The notes: a model not told the origin generated them from the letters alone. Numbered from the stretch's first letter, positions 34,046-42,796 are shown. The stretch: DNA of 64,000 nt from an uncultured Tenacibaculum sp. (GCA_947501615.1 CANMWK010000004.1:266988-330987); one strand, 5' to 3'. Program-made: numbers and translations.

Positions 34046-34606
34046 ATGAAAAAAAATAAACAAGAATTAAAAAGCTATTTTGAAACAGGAGACAAACCCA
34101 CACAAGAACAGTATTCCGATTTAATCGATAGTTATATCGATGCAAAACAATCCGAAGGGGAACCCAACCGAAGATTTGTAATTGATGAAACAGGGGAGGT
34201 GTTATTGAGTCCTGAATACGAAACCTCGATATTAAAAATAGAAAAAGAGTTTTTTATCGAGGATTTACAAAAAGAAGCGGTATATGAAATTTTGCCAGCA
34301 CAAGGAGAAAATACATTGCTAACAGTGCATAAGGCAATTATAGACGTAGAAATTAATACTCCGTATGAAGGCGTAACAACAAGTCCCATTTTTGAAATAG
34401 ATAGTAACGGTGAGTATTTTATCGGAACAAGTGCGTTTTTAAATATAAATGAACTGGGTAGAAAAATTGCGATAAGAAGACCCTCTGGAGGAGAGTTTAC
34501 AACATCGATACTTAATAAACCAATACGTATGATTCCAAAATTAACAGGAATAAATGGAACGTTAATAGCAAAAGTAATTGTATTCTATTCAAAAACAGAA
34601 ATTTAA
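34046..34606 (+). CDS. Tail-fibre-like protein 2 with shared N-terminal module
   Basis: 186 aa from the ATG at 34046 (upstream in-frame codons overlap the previous gene and are not used). The first 51 codons are nearly identical in DNA to those of the genes at 33108 and 34620. The remaining ~135 residues are unrelated and beta-rich (YEILPAQGENTLLTVHKAII...FYSKTEI). It lies 23 bp after the first copy, so the three form one operon. Receptor-binding is inferred from the module. Confidence 0.7.
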   Translation: MKKNKQELKSYFETGDKPTQEQYSDLIDSYIDAKQSEGEPNRRFVIDETGEVLLSPEYETSILKIEKEFFIEDLQKEAVYEILPAQGENTLLTVHKAIIDVEINTPYEGVTTSPIFEIDSNGEYFIGTSAFLNINELGRKIAIRRPSGGEFTTSILNKPIRMIPKLTGINGTLIAKVIVFYSKTEI

Positions 34607-34619
34607 AAAATTAAGAAAA

Positions 34620-35495
34620 ATGAAAAAAAGTAAAGAGGAATTAAAGACATATTTTGAAACAGGCGATAAACCCACACAAGAACAGTATTCCGATTTAATC
34701 GATAGTTATATCGATGCAAAACAACCTGAAGGAGAACCCAACCGAAGATTTGTAATTGACGAAACAGGGGAGGTTTCTTTAGCGTCCGGAAGTCTAAAAA
34801 ACTACGATTTAAATTTTACACCAGCACAATTAGACTTCACCTACTTTGGAGAACATGTTTATGGTGTTTTATTGCCTATTCCTGAAAAGAATAGTGATGG
34901 TGAGTATGTTTTTAATCATAGTCTTGGTATAGAAACATACTTAAAAATAGAGTTATGGGAAAATGGTTTAGCATCTCCTATACAACCGAGTTCTAACAAT
35001 GTTCCATCGAGAATAGAAGTTAAGGAACTTTTAAAAGATGCGGATAACGATGTTTTAGTATTCGATGCGAATACGGTGAATATTAAGCTTACACCTTCAT
35101 CAGATGTAAATTTAAATCAGAGACTATTGTATGTAGAATTTATGCTGCCATCAGAAAAATTTACACCAAAAATACAGTTTGTAAGTTATGGTTTTGATCC
35201 AGCAATTCATGATATAAATGATTATAAGTTGCGAGAATCATTTTCGTTTGCTAGTGCATTATATGTAAGAGATCAACAAAGAAATACAATTCCATCTACT
35301 GTTATAGATCATTCTAGTGTTCAAATAACAGAACCAATTCCAAGAACATCTAAAATAGTAATTGGATTTGAAGCATTTGATGGAATTTATTTTGAAGAAA
35401 GTGCAGTTTCAAACCAATTTGATATTCAAATCACATTATCGAATGGTGATTTTACCAATGATGTTATTTATTTACCAGTTGCTTATTATAGCTAA
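34620..35495 (+). CDS. Tail-fibre-like protein 3 with shared N-terminal module
   Basis: 291 aa from the ATG at 34620, 13 bp after the previous stop. Same N-terminal 51-residue module, then a different ~240-residue beta-rich body (NYDLNFTPAQLDFTYFGEHV...SNQFDIQITLSNGD). Repetition of one 5' module with different 3' parts indicates recombination-driven exchange of binding domains. A stem-loop follows (35521-35553). Confidence 0.7.
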   Translation: MKKSKEELKTYFETGDKPTQEQYSDLIDSYIDAKQPEGEPNRRFVIDETGEVSLASGSLKNYDLNFTPAQLDFTYFGEHVYGVLLPIPEKNSDGEYVFNHSLGIETYLKIELWENGLASPIQPSSNNVPSRIEVKELLKDADNDVLVFDANTVNIKLTPSSDVNLNQRLLYVEFMLPSEKFTPKIQFVSYGFDPAIHDINDYKLRESFSFASALYVRDQQRNTIPSTVIDHSSVQITEPIPRTSKIVIGFEAFDGIYFEESAVSNQFDIQITLSNGDFTNDVIYLPVAYYS

Positions 35496-35520
35496 TATGA
35501 TTTAGAGTTGTTAAAAATTT

Positions 35521-35553
35521 ACCCAAACTACTGAAAAAACAGTGGTTTGGGTT
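35521..35553 (+). terminator. Stem-loop ahead of the 919-aa toxin gene
   Basis: ACCCAAAC.ACTG / CAGT.GTTTGGGT with an AAAAAA loop. No real T run follows, so it is more likely an attenuating or processing hairpin between the fibre genes and the toxin gene. Confidence 0.6.
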
Positions 35554-35572
35554 TGTGATCAAGAAAAAGAAA

Positions 35573-38314
35573 ATGGAAAAAACAATAACCACCATTCAAA
35601 ATCTTATCGATTATTTAAAAATACCAGATTTTGATAGTAAAGAAGATCCTGAAGTTGTTGTGAGAAAAATCACAAGAACAGCAACTTTTGTAGAAGAGTT
35701 TATGCCGTTGAGTGCTTTTCAACGCAAATATAAAGAAGTAAGTATTCCTCAAAATTTGTATATAGATACCAATGATATCGCATATATTAGATATCGTTTT
35801 AGTGATGAAGCGATTTATTATAAACCGTTAACGTATACAAAAAATGATAGTATTCTTAAAGATATTGACTTTTCAGAACCTATAAGAGAGGTAATTATTC
35901 CTGAAGAAATATATAACGGAGGATATCAATTTTTTATAGATGAAAATCATAAAATTGTAGCTTCTGTTGAGGTAGTAACGGTGACAAATAACGCAAATTT
36001 TATTGCTTATACACCAGAAGCTTTTTCATACCTAAAACAATATCCGAGGTTAGCGTACAAATACGAAAATGTATATGGAGCGACGACGAAAGAAGAGCCA
36101 TGGATTGACTCTTTCAAAATAAAAGCACCAGTACATAGATTTCCGATACTTACAAAGACATTTGCAACAGGCGGATATCATTACCGACTTTCATATTACT
36201 ATAAAAAAAACAGTAATGAAGTAAGATCAGTTCCACCAGCAGCAGAAGATGAACAGTTTATAGCGATTAGTATCTTTTTTAAAGAGATCACAACAGTGTT
36301 AAGCTTTTTAAATAGTACAATATTTAATTTTTTAAATGAATATAACCACTACAGGTCGGCATGGCGTAGTCGTTTTTTAACCGAACTTACCTATCGTACG
36401 TTGAATGTAATGAACAGTAATTCAAGTAAACAAAAGGTGGGCGTTATATTTCATTTACCGCAACCTATGTACTATATTTTTAATAGTACACAGTCGTTAT
36501 GGAACATATTAGCTGATCTTGCAAAAGGATATATTCGAAATAATTTAAGTATAAACGAAGAAGATTTAATATTAAAGTTATTGCGAATTATTTATCATAG
36601 ATCCACACATAAACGTACTGCATTTACCATAAATAATGAAGAACGGTTTGAGGAAGTAACTCGTGAAAATATAGCGAAGAATACTGTATTTATTGAAAAT
36701 CTTATCACCAGAAAAGTAAATGATAAGCTACTCTTATATAAATTAATTACGGGTTTAGATGGAGCCCAATTTAGAGCATATATCAGTTTTATTTGGAAAA
36801 TATGGAAAAATAGTTCTTATGCTATAGTAGATCCTAAGAAAAACAAGAAGGTGAAAATTACAAGCGAAAGCCCTGTTTTTGCAGATTATCGATCTGATAA
36901 AATATTAGGTTTTTATACGGATAATGCCGAAATAAATTGGGATGGAAAAACACCTGAAATTCCTATTAAAGTTAAAGTAAAAAAAGGAAAAAAAGTTGAA
37001 ACTGAAACCATTGATATTGGTGATGGAATAAAGCCTAGATTGATAGAAGTGCCAAAAGAAAGTCCATATGATATAACAAAATACACGTACCATCCTTTTG
37101 CACCAATTATCTTAGAAGACAGTGAAAACCCAAAGTTCTTATTACAAGATGCAAATGATACTGATATTTCTAAAACAAAGTTACCTGCTTTTGTTTTGTT
37201 TGCCAACCAGGAAACCGCTTTTTGGCAGAACATAATTACAGGTGGAGAATACTTAATAGATATTATTACTACAGTATCGGGTATCGGAAATATTATAAAA
37301 GCAGGTCGTTTAGTACAAGTTTTAAAAGGAGGCAAAGCACTTTTATTAAAAACAACTGTACAAAGTACTAAAGCTATTGCCACAGCAAAAGCTATAGCGG
37401 GAACTGTAGAAATTTCCTCTGGTACTGTAAATGCTTTATTAAAACTTACAGGAGCCGAAGATACAGAGCTAGGAAAAACTGTTGCAAAATACCTTTTCTA
37501 CTTAGAAATGGCTACTCTAGCAGGGGAAATTTCTGTTGCATTGCGTAGTAAGTTGCAAACAACAGCGAAAGAATTGTTGGAGAATCCTAAGTTTGAGAAA
37601 TCTGTTGATGATTTGGTTAAGAAAGGAGATTTAAACGACGTAGATAAGCTCAAAATTACTACAGAAATGCGTTTAATTTCCAAAAAAGGTGTTAAAAAAC
37701 GTATTGATATTGATGGAGCAGCACAAAAACTTGTTCGATTTATAAGTGTGAAATCAGATGATGTTTCTAAAATTATTAAGAAAGCAGAAGAAGATATATT
37801 GAAATTAGCAAAAGGACCTAATGGTAAAACTATACCTGAAAACCAATTAGAGTACGCATTTATTTATAATGAATCCAAAGGTTTTAGAACTTTAAAACCC
37901 TTTACATCTAATGCTAAAACATATATAAATATTGATGATGCTTTTGATGTTGGTGAACTTACAATTGATAGGCTTAAGAGTCTTAGAGGAGCAACATATA
38001 CTCATAATCATCCAAACTTCACAAGGTTTAGTAATGCAGATATCAAAACATTTTTACAATATCAATTGAAAGAGATTAGAGCCATTAATACAGATGGTAT
38101 TATTTATAGCCTTAAACTTAAAAATGGAACTAACTTGACAAGGAAAGAAGTACTAACAAGTTTAGAGACTTTAGAAAATAAGAGAGAGCTTTGGATAAGA
38201 CAGTTTGATTTAAATTTAGATTCAGAAACGGATAGATTGTTGTTGCAGGATTTTGAAGAAGAATTTTTACTTAATACATTTGGAAGTAAACTAGATTATA
38301 GGGTTTTTATATAA
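35573..38314 (+). CDS. Large polymorphic toxin with HNHP-type C-terminal domain
   Basis: 913 aa from the ATG at 35573 (a GTG six codons upstream is possible). The N-terminal ~500 residues are beta/alpha and unassigned. A typical pre-toxin section follows at ~545-680 (NIITGGEYLIDIITTVSGIG; IAGTVEISSGTVNALLKLTG; YLFYLEMATLAGE). The last ~190 residues hold the effector with LEYAFIYNESKGF and RGATYTHNHPNFTRFSNADI, an HNHP...S..D layout resembling JAB/MPN-like metalloproteases or related toxin domains; activity is uncertain. The next gene, 9 bp downstream, is the probable immunity. Confidence 0.7.
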   Translation: MEKTITTIQNLIDYLKIPDFDSKEDPEVVVRKITRTATFVEEFMPLSAFQRKYKEVSIPQNLYIDTNDIAYIRYRFSDEAIYYKPLTYTKNDSILKDIDFSEPIREVIIPEEIYNGGYQFFIDENHKIVASVEVVTVTNNANFIAYTPEAFSYLKQYPRLAYKYENVYGATTKEEPWIDSFKIKAPVHRFPILTKTFATGGYHYRLSYYYKKNSNEVRSVPPAAEDEQFIAISIFFKEITTVLSFLNSTIFNFLNEYNHYRSAWRSRFLTELTYRTLNVMNSNSSKQKVGVIFHLPQPMYYIFNSTQSLWNILADLAKGYIRNNLSINEEDLILKLLRIIYHRSTHKRTAFTINNEERFEEVTRENIAKNTVFIENLITRKVNDKLLLYKLITGLDGAQFRAYISFIWKIWKNSSYAIVDPKKNKKVKITSESPVFADYRSDKILGFYTDNAEINWDGKTPEIPIKVKVKKGKKVETETIDIGDGIKPRLIEVPKESPYDITKYTYHPFAPIILEDSENPKFLLQDANDTDISKTKLPAFVLFANQETAFWQNIITGGEYLIDIITTVSGIGNIIKAGRLVQVLKGGKALLLKTTVQSTKAIATAKAIAGTVEISSGTVNALLKLTGAEDTELGKTVAKYLFYLEMATLAGEISVALRSKLQTTAKELLENPKFEKSVDDLVKKGDLNDVDKLKITTEMRLISKKGVKKRIDIDGAAQKLVRFISVKSDDVSKIIKKAEEDILKLAKGPNGKTIPENQLEYAFIYNESKGFRTLKPFTSNAKTYINIDDAFDVGELTIDRLKSLRGATYTHNHPNFTRFSNADIKTFLQYQLKEIRAINTDGIIYSLKLKNGTNLTRKEVLTSLETLENKRELWIRQFDLNLDSETDRLLLQDFEEEFLLNTFGSKLDYRVFI

Positions 38315-38323
38315 AAAATAATT

Positions 38324-38857
38324 ATGATAGATAGAAATATAACAGCGTGGCTTTTTTATAAAAGTATATACCATAGAGCAATTGGAAGAGATAAAATTGA
38401 TGATCCTAAATGGAGACTATTATATTTTCCTAATAAAGAAACCTTTTGCAATCAAATTCTAGAGAGTGATCTTAGTGATTTCATAAAAACTTTAATTTGG
38501 GTTTTTAAAAATCAATACCCTATTGAATTTTCAAAATTAAAAACCTCTATGTATGGTTTAAACGAAGAAGGAATACCTTTTTATGAAAATATTAATACAC
38601 GAAAATTACAAGATATTGAGCCAATGAAAGTAGAGGGAGATGAATTTGGTGGTATACAAAGTGTTTCAATTAGTTTTAAAGATCTGCAACCTGAAATTTT
38701 TTCTTGGGTAACATCTGAGTTAAGTGATAAAACAATTACAACAAAAGAACAAGATGGTATGATAATCTATACTGTATCAGATAGTCCAATAAACTTCATA
38801 GAAGTAACTAAAGATATTATTACTATTTATATCCATCAAGATAAAATTGTTTATTAG
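38324..38857 (+). CDS. Putative immunity protein for the 919-aa toxin
   Basis: 177 aa, soluble, no family recognised. It begins 9 bp after the toxin gene and nothing else follows before the REP/transposase insertion, which is the basis for the call. Visible stretches: DDPKWRLLYFPNKETFCNQI and EVTKDIITIYIHQDKIVY. Confidence 0.55.
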   Translation: MIDRNITAWLFYKSIYHRAIGRDKIDDPKWRLLYFPNKETFCNQILESDLSDFIKTLIWVFKNQYPIEFSKLKTSMYGLNEEGIPFYENINTRKLQDIEPMKVEGDEFGGIQSVSISFKDLQPEIFSWVTSELSDKTITTKEQDGMIIYTVSDSPINFIEVTKDIITIYIHQDKIVY

Positions 38858-38897
38858 TATTTTTTTAAGAAACTAGCAATGTCAAAAAAAAATAAAT

Positions 38898-38930
38898 CCC
38901 CGCTCCCGCTAGTTTATAACTAGTGGCGAG
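38898..38930 (+). repeat. REP hairpin left of transposase 2
   Basis: CCCCGCTCCCGCTAG then TTTATAACTAGTGGCGAG, with CTAGT/ACTAG and CGC/GCG arms. Different sequence from the REPs of transposase 1. Confidence 0.85.
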
Positions 38931-39015
38931 TAAGAGTAAGCAAGACAGTTTAATATTAAAAAGAAGCTGCCTTAATTTTAGATAATTGAGGTAGTTTTTT
39001 TATTTTAGTATTGCT

Positions 39016-39573
39016 ATGAGTAGAAACTATAAATTTCATAACAAATCAGGATTGTATTTTGTAAGTTTTGCTACAGTTAATTGGATAGATGTATTTACAA
39101 GACAAGTGTATTATGATGTGTTAGCAGATAGCATAACATATTGTAGAGAATATAAAGGGATGGAGTTGTATTGTTATTGTTTCATGCCTAGTCATGTACA
39201 CTTAATGTTTAGATCATCAAATAACGAGCCGTCAGGGTTATTAAGAGACTTTAAACGACATACTTCTAAGAAATTGATAGAAGCTATAGAGAATAATCCA
39301 CAAGAAAGTAGAAAAGAATGGTTGTTATGGATGTTTGGAAGAGCAGGTACGAAAAATGCTACAACTACAAAATATCAATTTTGGCAACATCACAATAAAC
39401 CAATAGAATTATGGAGTGAAAATGTGATTAAACAAAAGATAGACTATATTCACAATAATCCAGTATTAAGTGGCTTAGTAATCAATGCAGAAGATTGGAA
39501 GTATTCTAGTGCAAGGAATTTTCAAGGTGATAATACAGTTTTATTAATAGATAAAGCTGAGTTTATACAATGA
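39016..39573 (+). CDS. REP-associated tyrosine transposase (RAYT) 2
   Basis: 185 aa, about two-thirds identical to transposase 1. HUH pair in CFMPSHVHLMF, WQHHNKPIELW and catalytic Tyr in IDYIHNNPVLSG. Starts at ATG 39016 after a hairpin with T tract (38966-39002). Flanked by an inverted pair of its own REP type (38898-38930 and 39598-39630), so the two transposases have distinct cognate hairpins. It lies between the immunity gene of the 919-aa toxin and a decayed toxin/immunity pair. Confidence 0.92.
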   Translation: MSRNYKFHNKSGLYFVSFATVNWIDVFTRQVYYDVLADSITYCREYKGMELYCYCFMPSHVHLMFRSSNNEPSGLLRDFKRHTSKKLIEAIENNPQESRKEWLLWMFGRAGTKNATTTKYQFWQHHNKPIELWSENVIKQKIDYIHNNPVLSGLVINAEDWKYSSARNFQGDNTVLLIDKAEFIQ

Positions 39574-39597
39574 TAGTTGTATTTCTTATTCGGATTT

Positions 39598-39630
39598 GCC
39601 ACTAGTTAGAAACTAGCGGGAGCGGAGGGG
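39598..39630 (-). repeat. REP hairpin right of transposase 2
   Basis: GCCACTAGTTAGAAACTAGC then GGGAGCGGAGGGG, the inverted partner of 38898-38930. Confidence 0.85.
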
Positions 39631-39720
39631 TTTTAGGAACTAATAAAGCAGTACCTTTTATTGAAAATAGATACAGTAAAAATGGGGGAGGTTGGTTTGA
39701 GTATGTGCTAGTAAGAAATT
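39631..39720 (+). pseudogene. Remnant of a toxin C-terminus
   Basis: A frame open from the REP reads GTNKAVPFIENRYSKNGGGW and ends FEYVLVRN-stop at about 39720, immediately before an Imm35-like gene. With no start and only ~28 residues it looks like the last piece of a toxin end cut off by the transposase insertion. Confidence 0.5.
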
Positions 39721-39732
39721 AAAAAATTATGT

Positions 39733-40038
39733 ATGTTAACAGATAAAGAAATGGAAGAAGTAGCTGAACGCTACATAGAAAAGTTGGGAAGAGAAAGTAA
39801 TATAGAAATGTAACTATCCAATGAATTAAGTGTAAAACCTTATGGAAATGTTTATCATTTTGAATCTAAAGAATACATTATAACTGGTGACCCAGGAAAA
39901 TCTTTAGGAAGTAGTTTTCCTTTTATGGTTGAAAAGGAAACAGGTCGGGTTGTTAATTTTGGTACAGCTCTAACACTTGAAGATTATTTAATCCATTATG
40001 AAAATGGAACTCTGGTAAAAAGTTTAAATCATTATTGA
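39733..40038 (+). pseudogene. Imm35/YrhB-like immunity gene with internal stop
   Basis: Reads MLTDKEMEEVAERYIEKLG, then TAA at codon 27 (39811-39813), and continues in the same frame with VYHFESKEYIITGDPGKSLG, SSFPFMVEKETGRVVNFGTA and LTLEDYLIHYENG. The second part matches the YrhB/Imm35 immunity pattern. One nonsense mutation therefore breaks an otherwise complete ~101-codon gene. Its toxin is already only a remnant, which fits relaxed selection. Confidence 0.75.
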
Positions 40039-40165
40039 TATCCAGATGAAGATCGATACGATAGTAAATAATCAGTAATATCACAGAAAATAAAGTCCTG
40101 AAACTATGTTTTGGGATTTTTAATACATTAAAATGAAACATTTTACAAAAAAAACAGCAAAAAGT

Positions 40166-40196
40166 TTGTGTAAACTAAAAAAAGGTTATATTTTTG
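40166..40196 (+). promoter_or_regulatory. Promoter P4 of the DUF2589 cluster
   Basis: TTG (40166-40168), 20 bp, TATTTTTG (40189-40196). The core spacing is as in P1-P3, but the tandem operator-like repeat is not evident in the spacer. The leader to the DUF2589 gene is about 350 nt (40203-40552) with no open frame of note; it contains a short hairpin GGGCAAAAACCC near 40432. Confidence 0.6.
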
Positions 40197-40552
40197 TACT
40201 CGTAATCGTTGATTGGCATACAACACTAACCAAACTTTATGTATGAATTCCAAACGGTACTTTTTTGAGACTTTAACTTGAATTTCTTCACTTTTTTAAA
40301 ATCTCTTCAACATTAATTCCAACATATTTTAATCAAGCAATACGGTAAAGCGCTTTTAAATTGAATCATACCATAATGCTGTAATTAATAATTCTTAGGG
40401 GGATGTATTTGTTTGCGAATTAATAGAAGAGGGCAAAAACCCTTATGTGAAGAAGACAAGTTGAAGTCTTACATAAAATTTTATTAAATGGAGGAAGCAG
40501 AAAAACCATTTAAAAAAACAGAGTATGTATATTTTAAAACCACCTATTTATT

Positions 40553-41173
40553 ATGCCAAATTTAGTACCAGAATTAAACAGTTTAGATTTTAACGTGTAT
40601 GTTGGAGGGCCATTACAAGCGGCAATTCAAGCACAAACAGCGGCTTCTATGGCTACTGTAGATTTTATTCAAAAAGTAGGATTTGAAGACGATGGAGATC
40701 CAACAAGTGTAGATAATTTACGTTATGTAGATTTTAAATATAAAAAATCTGCTGCCAATCCACACTTTGGTAAAACACCTATCGAGCTTGCCGATGAAGG
40801 TTTGCCTGCAGATACTGATACCGATAATCAATTTTTAGAAAGTGAAGTAGCTATTAAAGTTCCTTTCCTAACCATGTTAACAATCCCATCGTTACGTGTA
40901 GATGAGGTAAACATTGACTTTAATGCTCGTTTGAGTTCTGTTGAAACAAGAAGTGTTTCTACAAAGTTCGCTTTAGATGCTAAACTAGGCTTAAAATTCA
41001 AGTTTATCAATTTTAAAGCTTCAGCTTCATACAGAAGAAACACTACCCAAGGGTCTAGAGTTGAAAAAACATACAACTTAGGCGTAAGAGTAAGAGCTGT
41101 AAATGAAGAGTTACCAGAAGGTTTAAGCAGAGTTTTAAACATGTTAGAAGATAGTATAGCTACTGTAGCTTAA
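40553..41173 (+). CDS. DUF2589 protein
   Basis: 206 aa showing the DUF2589 pattern: LNSLDFNVYVGGPLQAAIQA then ATVDFIQKVGF at the N-terminus, VAIKVPFLTMLTIPSLRVDE in the middle, VNIDFNARLSS, and the C-terminal TYNLGVRVRAVNEELPEGLS followed by LNMLEDSI. The family is of unknown function, cytoplasmic by sequence and beta-rich, often found in small clusters. First gene of a three-gene unit, ended by a hairpin that may only partly terminate before the next gene. Confidence 0.85.
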   Translation: MPNLVPELNSLDFNVYVGGPLQAAIQAQTAASMATVDFIQKVGFEDDGDPTSVDNLRYVDFKYKKSAANPHFGKTPIELADEGLPADTDTDNQFLESEVAIKVPFLTMLTIPSLRVDEVNIDFNARLSSVETRSVSTKFALDAKLGLKFKFINFKASASYRRNTTQGSRVEKTYNLGVRVRAVNEELPEGLSRVLNMLEDSIATVA

Positions 41174-41192
41174 TATTTTTTTGAATTAATCA

Positions 41193-41221
41193 ATGAAGGT
41201 CATTCAAAATGAATGACCTTC
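41193..41221 (+). terminator. Hairpin after the DUF2589 gene
   Basis: GAAGGTCATTC / GAATGACCTTC with an AAAAT loop, followed by TTAAAAA. The short T tract suggests partial termination within the operon. Confidence 0.7.
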
Positions 41222-41239
41222 TTAAAAAACAAAATAGAA

Positions 41240-41935
41240 ATGGTAAAACTTAATGAATATTTAGGGAGTATTGCTTCAAGTATTGCAGAGGCACGATTAG
41301 CATCTGATTTAAAGTCACTTGAAGTAGCAGAGCAATTTGCTAAACACGATTTGTTAAAACATTTTTCTGTACCTCGATTTAAAACAGCAAATATAGAGCT
41401 TACGATACCTGTAGCAATTGCGGCAGTAAGCAATGGTGATACAGAACCATATACCCCAATTGAAGACAAAAATAAATTTTCGGAAAAAACAATTTCAATT
41501 TTAAAGAAAATAGTGCCTACTTCAGTAAAACCAAGTCCGCAAGGTGATTTAAAATTACAAAGTGAGGTAAACAAACATATTACAGTTTTAGAAAAAAATC
41601 TAAAATCAGATGCTGATGTATCTAAAGAGGTACAAGCTTATTCTGAAAAGGCTGTTCAAAGTTTTTTATTGATTTACCCAGCTACGAATATCAGAATTAA
41701 TATTCCACAAGTTGTAAATAAGGTAAGTGAAGAATTAAAAGTATATGTACAGGCTAAACCAGCCCAAGGTACTACAAGTCCTGTACCGAATGTTATTGTT
41801 GAAGCGCATAAACTTAGAGAATTACCACCAGAAAATATTATTCAAATTAAAATGAATTTAAGTGAAGAAGGTTTAGAGTGGCATGCTTCGGAAAATGAAG
41901 ATGGAAAAGTAACAACGAAACTACTACCAGAATAA
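41240..41935 (+). CDS. DUF2589-associated protein of unknown function
   Basis: 231 aa from the ATG at 41240 (an upstream in-frame ATG lies inside the hairpin and is not used). N-terminal helix pair (YLGSIASSIAEARLASDLKS), then RFKTANIELTIPVAIAAVSN, a linker, a helical section and a beta section ending LSEEGLEWHASENEDGKVTT. No family recognised. The gene overlaps nothing but lies 2 bp before the next one, so the two are co-translated. Confidence 0.7.
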   Translation: MVKLNEYLGSIASSIAEARLASDLKSLEVAEQFAKHDLLKHFSVPRFKTANIELTIPVAIAAVSNGDTEPYTPIEDKNKFSEKTISILKKIVPTSVKPSPQGDLKLQSEVNKHITVLEKNLKSDADVSKEVQAYSEKAVQSFLLIYPATNIRINIPQVVNKVSEELKVYVQAKPAQGTTSPVPNVIVEAHKLRELPPENIIQIKMNLSEEGLEWHASENEDGKVTTKLLPE

Positions 41936-41937
41936 TT

Positions 41938-42483
41938 ATGAGAAAATCAATTCTTAATACATTAAAAAGTATAGAAACACAACTCTCAAAAATACATCCA
42001 ATTGTAGATTTATTTGAAAGAAAGAGCAGTAGAAGTTCAAATGAATTAAGAGTTTGGTTGGCAGAAACTGAAGAGTTATTACAGCAGCATCATTTAGCGG
42101 AAGCATCTACGTTTTCGGTAAAAAGAGGAGAGTTATTAACCTATTATCCAAAAAATAAGCAATACAAAAGAAAAGAGCAATTACATTTTTGTTCTAGTCT
42201 TTTAACAGAGGCACAAAAAGAATTATGGGCTGTGTATGCAAGACTGTCAGATACTATAGAAAAAGCAAAAGTGTCTATCAAACAATTGTTAGGTGTAATT
42301 TATCAAACGAAACAATTTAAATACGATTCAAAAACAGATTTTACACAGTTTATACAAGAAGTATGGCAATTTTGTACCATGCACGAGCAATTAAGAGGAT
42401 TGAGTGCACAAATTCAATCGTTGCTTACCAAAACAGATGTTTTGTTATTGCTTGCTGAAGAAATAGAAATAGAGAATTTGTAA
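41938..42483 (+). CDS. Helical protein of unknown function
   Basis: 181 aa, all-helical, no membrane segment and no signal peptide (IETQLSKIHPIVDLFERKSS; LRVWLAETEELLQQHHLAEA; HEQLRGLSAQIQSLLTKTDV). Third gene of the DUF2589 unit. Its stop overlaps the ATG of a 21-residue frame (TAATG). Role unknown; the composition would suit a scaffold or chaperone. Confidence 0.65.
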   Translation: MRKSILNTLKSIETQLSKIHPIVDLFERKSSRSSNELRVWLAETEELLQQHHLAEASTFSVKRGELLTYYPKNKQYKRKEQLHFCSSLLTEAQKELWAVYARLSDTIEKAKVSIKQLLGVIYQTKQFKYDSKTDFTQFIQEVWQFCTMHEQLRGLSAQIQSLLTKTDVLLLLAEEIEIENL

Positions 42484-42548
42484 TGTCTGAACCAAGAGGA
42501 AATTTTACACTTTCATATAGCGTTTGTATGTCGATTTATAGCGTTTAA
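42483..42548 (+). CDS. Tiny reading frame or remnant coupled to the previous gene
   Basis: TAATG overlap with the previous stop, 21 residues (MSEPRGNFTLSYSVC...). Either a very short peptide or the 5' stump of a lost fourth gene of the DUF2589 unit. No Shine-Dalgarno is needed at such an overlap, so translation is plausible, but there is no independent support. Confidence 0.3.
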   Translation: MSEPRGNFTLSYSVCMSIYSV

Positions 42549-42716
42549 CTGCCTAACTAGCTATGAAAAATAAATCATTTACAACGATAAGAATTGTATA
42601 GAAAAAGTCAAAGTGTTAATCCCTGTTTATAGAGAAAGTAGTAAAATTTTCCTCACAGACATGCAGAATTATTTAAAACATAAGTTTTAAAGAGAAACAA
42701 AAAACAAAATAATTAT

Positions 42717-42757
42717 TGTAAAATGTTTGTTTATAATTGTAATATGTTGTATTTTTG
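42717..42757 (+). promoter_or_regulatory. Island promoter P3 with tandem operator-like repeat
   Basis: TTG (42727-42729), 20 bp, TATTTTTG (42750-42757). Direct repeats TGTAAAATGTTTGTTTA and TGTAATATGTTGTATT lie 21 bp apart. It reads into the second amidase gene with a ~140-nt leader. Confidence 0.75.
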
Positions 42758-42796
42758 AATCACTGTTAAAGTTCAATGAATTAACCTTACGTGTTG

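Noticed and set aside
36905..37383. Antisense frames of 62 and 156 codons within the 919-aa toxin gene
   Set aside because: Overlap a long sense gene with consistent domain structure; no own promoter.
20794..38314. Type VI or Rhs system
   Set aside because: No Rhs/YD repeats, VgrG, PAAR or Hcp seen in the large proteins.
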